Assembly: GCA_030248215.1 (NCBI GenBank) | Contig: JASANG010002574.1 | Coordinates: 62,001 to 126,000, forward strand | DNA length: 64,000 nt | Source: Enoplolaimus lenunculus | Taxonomy: Eukaryota > Nematoda > Enoplea > Enoplida > Thoracostomopsidae | Direction: 5' to 3' | Shown: piece by piece, positions 10,201-22,200 of the stretch | How the letters are laid out: each line of letters starts with the position of its first letter | How positions within the stretch are numbered: position 1 is the first letter of the stretch | The notes under the pieces: generated by a model | Told to the model about the DNA's origin: nothing | What the model saw: the letters and a program-made list of their open reading frames with translations, nothing else | Database searches by the model: none | Position numbers and translations under genes: made by a program

Positions 10201-13200
10201 CACTGGACCGCAGAGATTTGTTATTTAAAAAACAACAACTTGTAATAGAATTAAATTTCGTTTCCTTACTTAAAGGAATTATTTCGAATTTGAGAAACTA
10301 CTTTTTGCTAGCGGTTCCCGTAGCCAAAGAGGAGACAGGGATATCATCCCCCCGGCAAAAATTATGGTTTCTCTTAGAAAATGTTCTACCTTGCTTGTAA
10401 GGCAACGAAAACCCGTGTATGCCCCTCCTCAAGCAATCTGTAGCCCACCCGCATCAATTGAAGCTAACTGCGAACATGTAGTTAGCAGACGGAGCCAAGA
10501 CAGCCATGAACCATCTGTGGTATTAAAAATATTTACAAATTTGAACGCTTTTGAATACCCTAAATTATGCTTACATTTTCACCAAAAACGACGATAAAAT
10601 TATTTACAATTAAAATTTTTGTGTTATTCACACGTCCCATACCCACCGGTTTCCAGTATTTACTGAAAAATACATCAAAATGTTGGCCCATGTATAGAAC
10701 AGGGCCGGAACAGTAGTATAAGCATATTCCTAAGCTTAAGCCTAAGCCTAAGCCTAAGCCTAAGCGTATGGATAAGCCTATCCCTAAGTCTAAGCCTAAG
10801 CCTAAGCCTAAGCAAAAAATATAGTCTAAACTTAAACTGACTCTATTATAGCCCCTCCGGGAACGATCCAGCCCTGTCCTATACATGGGCCAAAATGTTG
10901 ATCAAAAACCGTTGTCAAACCGAATTCGGAGGCAAAGTGTGTTAGAAAGAAATTTTGGCCCCACCAAGTCTGCTGATCATGAATAGTCAAACTGTTTGGA
11001 GTCTACTGATTGGTTAACCGTTTTGCTGACAGGCTTAGTAGCTAAGTAATTAAGCCATGGCGAAAACGTTTCTATTTTAATCATGAGATGCCTTAAAATT
11101 GATGTATTTTGTGTATAGCTTCGTTCAACAAATTCCACTTCATGTGTATCTTTTATTATATTTAAAAGAAAAATATATTTTTTGTACATAAAATATGTCT
11201 TTTATGTCTTTATATACATATATGGGCCAATGTAAAGAACAGGGGCGGAATAGTGTTATAAGCATATTCATAAGCCTAAGCCTAACCGTAAAAATGTGCA
11301 TATTCCTAAGCTTAAGCCCAAGCCTAAGCCTAAGCCAAGCAAAAAAATTAGTCTGAAGCTTAAGTTTACACTATTCTAGTCCCACAGAAAAATTTCCCGC
11401 CCCTGATCTTTACATGGGCCCATATATGTATATACCATGTAGAACATCAAATACGTATATATAAAAATATATATAAATAAATATATATATTATATATATA
11501 TATAATATTTCAATATGTTAGGTACCTCGTTTTCAAATTACAAAAACGGTTCCTTATATTACTGAAATCAGATTAATTTTTCTCTTATATTTGCGAAAGT
11601 TATCAAGTCAACAAGTGAAACAAAAGTTAATATTTGTAAACACAAAGGTACAAAACCGCTTGGGTATCGGTCGTTTTAGTTGTGACAAAAAATATATTCC
11701 TAACCGCAGTCAGTTGTTGTGATTTCATATTAAGTAAAAACTCGTGAAAATTTATACAGTTCCACACGCTGTTCTGTTAGTTTTTTCTTATTTCAACTGA
11801 TAAGAGTATATATTAGTAAACGGGTAGTGGTGTATTTGTGTGTGAGATTGTTTGAAAATTGAACAAAAGTGTTTGTTTTTAATACTTCGTGCTGGCTTTC
11901 AAATTTGTTTTTGAAGTCGAAAACGTATTTGAATGAAATTTACTCAATGTTATAAGACAAGTGTAGTAAGTCAATTGATGCTAAAAATGATATGTAAATG
12001 AGCTTGTAGCCAAACAACGAGCAGGGGTGGTTCAGCGACCCCTGGAAGAAGTTTGACTCAACTTGAAAACTTTCAAGCTTGGGTTGTAAGTCATCGAAAA
12101 GACTTGTATGCCCCTGCTGATAATATTTCAGCGCCATGTAGCAAGGTGAGCTGGCTACTGGCCTCTTTGTGAAGTGAATGTATACATTCATGTCTGAACC
12201 GTAAAATCATTAATTCAGATCAGTTGAAATAGTTTCTTAGTACCTCAACCGGTGTAAAAACTAAACGATATTTCAAATATATTTTCAGAGCTTAAAAGGG
12301 TTGCCGGCGATAGTCCGTTAATTGCTAATATATCGCAGAATCATTTGCAAGAAATAGCTAATGACATTGTGTAAAGCTTGTATGCCTTACTATTTCCAGA
12401 GTTCCAAGGCAAAATTTCACCGAAATATGACTAAAATTACTCTGGAAGTTATCGACAACTTTCTCTCCTTTATTAAATCATTTAACGTTTTTTAAATCAT
12501 TTAAAGTTTTTTAAATCATTTAAAAAGAACTTTAAATCTTTTAAAGAACTTTAAATCATTTAAAGTTCTTTAAATCATTTAAAGAACATTAAATCATTTA
12601 TAGTTGTTGCTTCTCTTAGTTGAACGAGGATTTGAATTTAAGTAATCCTAATATTTGCCTGTCGAGATTTCCGTAAAAAAATTTTCGGCTCATAAGTTTA
12701 GTATTTTGTTTGTTTGAAAACCTATTACTAAAATTGACAACACGTTAACTATAATCAAGAGTGGATGATCGCTCTAACAAGAGCGTGTAAAACTACCGAC
12801 ATTTGTGTGTTACAAAATGTACCACCGGGCGTTGCATTTTTGGCCGACCCCCCTTATTTAGAGGGGGGTAGTTGATGTTTGAAACGTAGAATGCGCACCG
12901 TTTTAAAGTTATCAACGGCGTTAGTTTACAACTGCAATATTTCAACGTGTAAAATTGAAGAAATTGTCAAACCTGACCCCCCCCCTTAAATAAAAGGGGG
13001 GTAGGTCAAAAACGGAACGTGTACCAGATATTTAGTTTTGTACACAGATTGTACCCAGTTGCACACTCTTGTTCCAAACAGTGATCATCCACTCTTGTTA
13101 TAATCAATTGCCTACACGGGCCAAGAAAAATAATTATTTAAATTTATGTTTTGTAATTTTGACGCTGTCTGACTTATGTGTCCTAACGAACTGTCAATTA

Positions 13201-16200
13201 TTCACTTAAATTGAATGGTGAAGCCTGTCAGCTGTCAATTAAAAAAATTAATAAAAATATCGAAAAGGTAAAACAATTCGTTGAAATTTACTTTTAATTT
13301 CAACTTTAGTTGAAAAGTTCCAATATGATATAGTCACACAATATTTTTTAAAATTATCTTACATTATGAGCTGACAGATCGAAATTATAGCGTCGAGTCT
13401 AAAACAGCCTCTATACTAACAACGCTCGAGCTGCCAAATAAAAATTTGCTCGCAGTTTATGTCTTATTGTGTAACTTAAAATAACCTTCGTGGTCATCTC
13501 TAATTTGTATTTTTTATTTAAGCATTTTGAAATTTTAAATTGAATTTTGTTACATTTTAGGTTAATCTCAAACGTCGCACTCATTTTCTATATTGATTTT
13601 TAGTGATATTTTTGACCCATGTAAAGATCAAGGGCGAACCGTTTTTCTGTGAGACTCGAATAGAGTAAGCTTAAGGATTAGACTTATTTTGTGCCTGGCT
13701 CAGGTTTAGGCTTAGGAATATGCTCAGTCGTACGCTTAGGCTTAGGAATATGCTCATTCGTACGCTTTGACTTAGGCTTAGGCTTAGGAATATGCTCATT
13801 CGTACGCTTTGACTTAGGCTTAGGCTTAGGAATATGCTCGTTTTTACGCTTAGGCTTAGGCTTATGCTTAGGCATAAGCTTAGGAATTTGCTTATAGTAC
13901 GCCCCTGTTTTTTGCATTGGCCATATTTGTTATCAACTAAATGTTTAAAATTTTTCGTTTTCTCAAATTATTAATATTTATTTTGTTTAAATTTTGTTAC
14001 AATTTTAATTTTATTTTGTTTTAGGACAATCTTGAGCTTCGTATTCATCTGCGGTATGAATTTTTAATGCTCGGAATGCAAGCAATTATCGATCGGTTTC
14101 GTGACGAAACTGACACTGGACGAATGTCGGCGAACGCCGCCGCTGTGTTTGAAAATCATTTGGATTTATTTGAAATGGTACGTGTTTTTTAAAAATTACT
14201 CAACTTCAGTTCAAACTATTTTTTGTTTTTTTTTTAATTTACTCAACTTCAGTTCCAACTATTTTTTGTTTTTTTTTTTAATTTACTCAACTTCAGTTCA
14301 AACTATTTTTTGTTTTTTAATTTACTCAACTTCAGTTCAAACTATTTTTTGTTTTTTTAATTTACTCAACTTCAGTTCCAACTATTTTTTGTTTTTTTTT
14401 TAATTTACTCAACTACAGTTCAAACCATTTTTGTTTTTTAATTTACTCAACTTCAGTTCAAACCATTTTTGTTTTTTTAATTTACTCAACTTCAGTTCAA
14501 ACTATTTTTTGTAGGCCTATGTATAGAACAGTGTCAGAACAGTAATTATATGCATATTCCTAAGCCTAAGCCTAAGCCTAAGCGTAAATATGAGCATATT
14601 CCTACGTCTAAGCCTAAGCCTAAGCAACAAAGTTAATTTAAAGCTTAAACAAAATCTATTACAGCGCCGCAGGAAAACGATCCGACCCTGTTCTTTACTT
14701 TGGGTCGAAAAATATTACAATTGTCGAAAAGTATAGCGTCACATATTTAAAATATCCACAATCTGCTAGAAAACTAAATTTTTAATATACAGATGAGGCA
14801 AGAAGATGAAGAACAATTAGCGAATCGCTTTGAAGATCCTGACAGACGCAATTCGGCGACGGACAGGTCACCTGTAGTTGACCCTCATGAACCTGGCGGT
14901 GGCTTTGATGTGTTAATGCGAAAAACCGAATACACAGACGCGATGCCACATTTATGTTCTGTGATCAATCATATGCTTTTATTTCCAGGTAAAAATTTGC
15001 AGTAAAATATATTTTGTATTTTAATTTTAAATATTAGCAATCAGCAAAATCTCTGAACATTAAATATTTAAGGATAGCAATTGAACAATTTTGCCTTATC
15101 TTTTTCACGCATAAATAGTTTCTATTTCATCTGTGTCTTTATTTTATGCTAAGATTCGAACCCTGAGAGTAATTAGCCATCACCATTCAGCTACAGTAGC
15201 TTGATGTTGTAACCCGAGGGAGCTGTCACGTCTGTGGGTAAGTATGCGCGTTGCATTTGTTAAACACCGTTCACTATATATTGTTTCAAGGTATACGCGT
15301 TGCACGGTGCAACCGGAATTACAATTTACCGCAACCGAAAGATGAAACAATGCTGGAACCAGAATCGCAGCTGCATCCGGACACGATACACTGAGTTGCT
15401 CATATAGTCGATTCGCTGTTAGAACGGTGTTTATAAAGAAATCTGGTTTTATTTTAACTTTATTCTGTTTCAGCGGACAAATGTGGCATTTCGTATTGGA
15501 GACTTCTGGATCGGATTTGCCAACAAATTTCAATACAACTGCCTACCGGCCAAGATCCAGATGTTCGAGCGCTCGAGATGGATTTTCATACCACAATGAA
15601 ACAGTACGTTTTTTAACCATTTAATATAACGGCGCCTATCACTGTGTAAATTTCAATGAGTTGATTTTAACTCAGAATGAGTTGAATCACTCAATCTGTG
15701 AGTTAGCACTATCAGACAGAACTCAGGAATTTGAGTTGATTCACAATTCGTTCTGAGATAACTCACCCAGAGTCAACTTAACTCAGAGGAAGAATCAACT
15801 CAACTGAGAGTGAGTTAAGGTTTATTAATATTAATTCAAAAATAACCAACTCGCTCGCTGAATTGGTTAATCAATTCATTGGAATTTACAGTGTACAAGC
15901 CTATTTTACACGATTTTTTGTAGCAGCTATTGGTTCCGTTTAAGCGTCTATAAAGGATGAAGATACCGTTTGAAACCTCAACGTTAACTCAACGACAGTT
16001 GTTTATCGTCGATAGATGTAAATAAATAGGCGGCCACATTTGTGACCCATATCTGAATATGAAAAAATATCCGATACCCATCACTAGTTATCAAGAGAAA
16101 TCGTTGACGTACTGTAATATTCACAATCCGACCACAATTCAACTATGCGTTCAAAATAGGTAAAATACAAGATTGTGTGCGTAGCGTTTGAAACGAAACA

Positions 16201-19200
16201 ATTTTCTCGAAATGCTAATCCAGGGTACAAAATGACGGGTCAAAATGTTATATTTTCGGAAGAAATTTTAAAAGTTTAATTTGAATTTGATTTTTTTAAT
16301 TATTGAAATTGTTTTCAAATTCAACTTCTCTACGAGTTTGATGATGTTTTATTTTTTAGGCTTGATCTTGAAGCTGAACTCGATCGAGCTCATGAAGAAA
16401 TCGATATGCTACAAGAAAAGCTAACTGAGTCACATCGCAATCTGGCCGCAGTTCAGCAACAACTTCAACTGTCAAATTCAACTCAACGGGCGAACACTAA
16501 ACGAAGCTTAAGCCCTTCGTCACTCGGATATGGATCCGGTTCGACCGGATCTGGCGGTGGAACTAATAATTTTGAACAAGATGTACAATCAGTCAGCAGG
16601 TGAGCAAAATTTTTAATTTTTCAATAATTAATATAAATTTATGCGACTTTCACAATAAAATACGACCATCGTGAAAGTTTTCACGAGGTAAAGTGTGATG
16701 AACACTAAAGTTGTTTTGGCTTCAGACGCTTTGATGCTGTACTTTTTTGTTTTTAGGGTCATTTTGGAATATTAATTATTTCAGTATTTTTAATTCGAAA
16801 TGCAAAAAACAGTTCCTAATTAAGTGTAGTTGAAAACGTATTTTATTCCAGCTGACTGATGGAGATTAACTTGCTTAAATTTAAGACTATATACTTCACA
16901 GTAAATTCCAGTGAGTTGACATTAACTCAGAATGAGTTGAGTCCACTCGGAAGCCTGAGCTCTGAATTAGTGCTTTCAGAATTCTGAATTGATTGAACTC
17001 ATTGTGAATTAATTAATCAGCCATAACAAAATCAGCTCAGACCAGCTGATGTTTCCTGTCTCAGAAATAACCAGAAATGAATAATTTGTTTTCGGAGTGG
17101 ATTAATCAACTCATCGGAATTTATAGTTTTGTTTTTTATTATGAATTTTTAAAAACTTTTCGGTATCGGATCATTTTGTTATCATTTTTCATATTTTTTA
17201 ATTTCACATTTTGTGAATTTTGTGAGTTATCCCAAGTATAATTTACAGATTTTGTGTTGGTTACTATTTCATTGTTTTGAACAACATTTGTTCCAATTTA
17301 CTTAAAATAATTTATCGACTGCAAAAACTATTCAAAGTTCAAACGTTGAATTTTCTAACTTTTGGTAATTTTTAAAATGTTCACTAAAATGAAATTTAAG
17401 CAATTTTGTTCTTAAATTAACGATTTTTGGTTGAAATTAGTTTCGGTTCTCAAAATAACTTTTTCGAGTGTTAAAACTGTTCAAAGTACAAACGTTGAAT
17501 TTTCTAACTTGTGGTAATTATTAAAATATTTTATAAAAAGAAATTTAAGCAATTTTGTTCTAATTTTAAATTAACGATTTTGTCTTCAAACTGGTTTCAG
17601 TGGTGTTGAAAGTGTTGGATCTGATGAGCAGAACAATTATGAATCAGTCTGTTCCCCGTTGACAGAAGGCGGCAGGCGGTTGGCACTCGGCAGCGGCAGT
17701 GAAGATTTTCAAACCGTTGATTCGATTTTAAAGTCAAAGTTTATTAACCGAATTCGTATGTTTTTACTTAATTTTTTGGGCCGATGTAAAGATCAGGGGC
17801 GGAACGTTTTTTCTGCAAGACTAAAATAAAGTAAACTCAAACTTTTGACTAATTTTCTGCTTATGCTTAGGCTTTAGGTGCAAGCTCATTTTTAAGCTTA
17901 GGCTTAGGAAAAGGCTTATACTACTCACTGTAAATGCCAGCGAGTTGATTTTAACTCAGAATGACTTGAATCACTCAGTCTGAGTTAGGACTATCAGAAC
18001 TCACTATTGTGAGTCTATTCAACTCATTTCTAATTTAATTCATCAACTCGCCCTGAGTCAACTAAACTCATAGTGAGAATCAACTCAACTCAGAGCGAGT
18101 TAAAGTTTACTGTTATTAACTCAGAAATAACTAACTTTCCGTCTGCGTTGCTTAATTAACTCGCTGGAATTTACAGTGCTGTTACGGCCCTGTTCTATAT
18201 TTCGGCCAAATTTTAAAACAGTCGAAATTTGAAAACTTACCAATACTTTGTGATCGACTTATCATACATCCGGTTTTGAGATGCATATGATAATATTAAC
18301 TGATGGTGGTATGGTATGTTCTACATTGATGACAAATTATTTAATAGATTTTTCTATAATTCGAGCATCTAAGTCGAATTGTGCCATTTATTTCAAACAA
18401 TGTTTAAAGTACTTTTTCACGTCTCACCACAATTTTGACGGGATAAACATCCCTGAAACTGTTCTTGCATACAAGTTTGTAAAATCAAAATTGACGTCAA
18501 TGTCGAATTTCGAATAATTCAAAATAGTGTCACTTAAATTCAATTTTTATTTTAGCGTCAATTCCGCCAGCACCTCCGCTGCCGCCCCCATTGCCAAACG
18601 GTCGACTCGGGCCTCAATCACAGTCGTCTTTGATGAAACACCGAAAGATTCCAAAACCGGCTAAACCTTTGAAAACATTCAACTGGTCCCGAATTCCTGA
18701 GGTAAAGTTAAACTTTTTAATATGTCCACTAAATACCATTTATTTTTTTAATTAAGTACGCTTTGGCAATACCTCTGAAAGGCATTTTAGTTTATTTCAC
18801 AAGCGAAATCTTATGTTGTGCCTAATATATACATACATACACTGCAAAAAATGCTGAGTCAAATTGACTCTCCAAAATAGACTCTACGGGACTACACAAA
18901 TTGAGTTAAACTCGACTCAGCCAGTGTCAAATTCAACTCACTGAGTGGCACGTCTGACTCTTTCGAGGTCAAATTTTTACTCAATTTGTGAAGTACCGTA
19001 TAGCCTATTTCGGATAGAGTCAATTTGATTCACCATTTTTTGCAGTGTGCCTCTGAAAGGCATTTCAGTATATTTCACAAGCGAAATCTTATATTTTGCC
19101 TAATATATACAAATAACAACCTTAAATATGGCAAAATACTGTCTGTCACCAAAGAATCAGTAATAATTGTTCTTTATATTTTAAAATTTTTAGAAAAATT

Positions 19201-22200
19201 CTTAAAATAATTTAAGAAATAATATTAATTCATTATGTTTTCAGGATAAACTAGAAGGAACAATATGGGTCGAGTTGGACGAAGAAAAAGTCTACGGACA
19301 ATTGGATTTAGACGAATTTTGTAACAAATTTTCAACGCAGGTAAGACACTGCGTTGAATTGTTTAATTGGCAAAATATTTTTAGCAAATTTTCAAAATTG
19401 TCAAACCTGACCGATATATTAAACCTAACTAAAAACGAGTATTACATTACTAAAGATACTGTTTTGCTGGAAGAAAGTTAAACTCATAATTTGCAGGCTG
19501 GGTCAGAATTCATCAAAGGCGCGGTCTAAGTCCGCCTGATTTCTCTACGGCAATCGTCTTACGAATTTTTCTGTGAAACGTTTAGCCTGAAAATGGCACT
19601 AAAACAAATTTAGCCATTATGGCTAAATTTTTGCATAGCGTCAGCTTTGCGTTTAAAAATTAATAGGTATTAATTCGTGCTGGTTTGAATAAACTACGTC
19701 TAATTTGCGACATCTATAGCCATTGTAGCAAAAACTTTGCATGGCTGTGTAGCTCAGTGATTAGAGCAGCGGACGGGTAATCCGTACGTCGTGGGTTCGA
19801 GCCTCACTGCATCGTCAGTAAAATTTTCCTGAAGGTCTCTATATGGTACTGCTTAATTTGGAATCTATCTTTAACTAGCGAACTTTGTAATAAAATTCAG
19901 TAATACGTGACAGGGTTGGAACTGGCCCGGCTTTTAAGTCTCAGACCCGCACCTTCGGCATGGGCCAAAACCCTCGGCTCGGGCTTACACGGAACTCTTT
20001 TTCGAGATTTTTATGGAACCTAACATTCCTACCCAAAATCCTTGCTACGGCATGATCGCAGTAAGTTTGAAGCTTGATAGCAATTAAGTTTCAAAAACAT
20101 GCATCTAAATCTTGTATCAAACCAATGGTCTGTTTCATCGTCTCATGAAACTAAAACAAGCCATGCGCTGCGCCGATTTATTTCGGCTCGCGGACTTAAA
20201 CTTTGGCCGTGAACCCGGACGCGGCCAGCGTAGGCCCGCGAGCCCAACATTTGAGGCCGGGACGCTTTCAATCCTGGTACATGAACCACAAGTTGATATT
20301 ATGTTTTTGATTTTTAATATTTCAGCACGAAGAAGACGCATCCGCAAACGGATCCGCAGACTGTCCAGATCCGTACGATACCCTACGGATGCTGTCAGCG
20401 TCAACGAAACGTCTGAGTGTGATCGATCCTCGACGAGCTCAAAATTTAAATATTCTTCTATCGAAACATAAACTCCGCAATTCGGACGTTATGCATGCAG
20501 TGTTAACGTTGGACGCAAAGGCAATCCTGTCCAAGGATCTACTGGAACAATTGCTCAAATTTTTGCCAACTGTCGAAGAATTAGCGTTGTTACGAGATTA
20601 TCGTAGTCAGTGTCATTTAATGGCACGAGCGGACAGATTTATGATCGATATTAGCAGGTAAAGCAACGCCTTGTGGACCAGTCGGATATATCGAATGCCG
20701 GAAGGACGCTCAAAAAATCAAGAAACGTTAATGGTTTCCAGTGTATTAGTATCCTCGCGGTCGGTAGGGAGACGAGTTACAGGGCAATTAATTAATTTTA
20801 GTATTCGAAGACTAAGGGTGGTGCTATACTTTTGAGGCCGTTCTGCGCAGTCGGTCACCGTACGTCACCGTGTGGTATCGCACGTTAATTAGTCAGATGC
20901 GATGCCGTATTTTGACGGACGGCGACAGACGGCGCAGACCAGTGGCGGACAGCGCCGCACAACGCGTATAGGGCCATCCTAATTTTTAGGGCTAAAATTA
21001 TTTGGTTTGATATTTTTCTTGAGGACCATTTTAGGTATGATCGTTCCCAGTTGGGAGGGTATTGAGAGTCCTAGGCAAGGTATGAACTTTGGCTTAGGAA
21101 TAAACAGAACCAGTAATAGGTACTGGATAATTAGGTTGTTGTAAACTTGCAAAAATGGCTGGTTTTAACCTGACCCGGAAAATTGAGGAATTTTAGGTTT
21201 CCAGCCCGGGAGGCCTGAATTTCGATCCTAAGAAATATTTGTTACGATGAATTGGGTACAAAAGTTGATTTTATAATTTGAAACATTGCCGTGATTCAAG
21301 TGAACGTCGCTCTGCTGTTGATTTGAAATTATGAATGCGAATAAATCTGACATGTTCCACGGGTGTCAGGCTGTCAGACACGGCGTGGCAAACCTCACGT
21401 GTCTTAAATTCAGTTTTAAAAGTGTATTAGTTTGTTGGCTCCGTCCATTATTCGCATTCAACAAGCCCAAAATCTTTTTAGGATTCCAGTTTACGATACG
21501 GCTAAGATTGGGGGCCCTAGCCAGCTCACCTTGCTAGGGGGGCTAAAAACATTTCAGGAGAGGCATACAATGCTTTTCATTGATTTACATGCAAGGTTCA
21601 AAATTTTAATTCGGTCAAAACTTTCCCCAGGGTAGGCTGAGCCGCCCTGCCCGCCACCTTTGGCTACGGGCCTGCTAAGCTTGCGTAAATTGCTTGAAAA
21701 CGGTTTTAGCATCCCAAGGTACGAAGAACGTTTTCAAAGCATTTACTATCAAGCAGTGTTTGCTGAAAAAACTGCTGAGCTGAAATCAAAAATAGAAAGT
21801 AAGTTAAATATTTACAAAAAAATTTAATTTTTTCAATATAACATTTCAATTTTAATGATTTTAAAATAGTCGACGATTTTAACGCATATTAGGATATTCG
21901 TTTTGAATAAAGTTAATTCTCGCGAAAGCGTGATTAGATTGCGTCGCTGAACGGATTAAGTGCCGCTGATTCGAGTCCTATTATTATCAGTTGTAAAATA
22001 TTGATTTAACACATGCTGACTTGGTTTCTGAAACCCTAAAGTACGAAGAAATAGTATCTTTGCAATACTCGGACGCTAAATTTTTTATTTTGAAACCCTT
22101 AATTTAGAACCAGAAAGTTTGCTAATTTTTTCGCTTTGAAACCCTTAATTTAGAACAATGAAAGTTTGCTAAATTTTGCGTTGTATATTTTTAGTCATTT

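Noticed and set aside
13684-13917. KPKPKPK and GLGLGI-type ORFs
   Set aside because: TTAGGC/GCCTAA hexamers translated; part of a family A element.
20112-20471. 119-residue ORF overlapping exon 10
   Set aside because: Wrong frame relative to the conserved FH2 exon.
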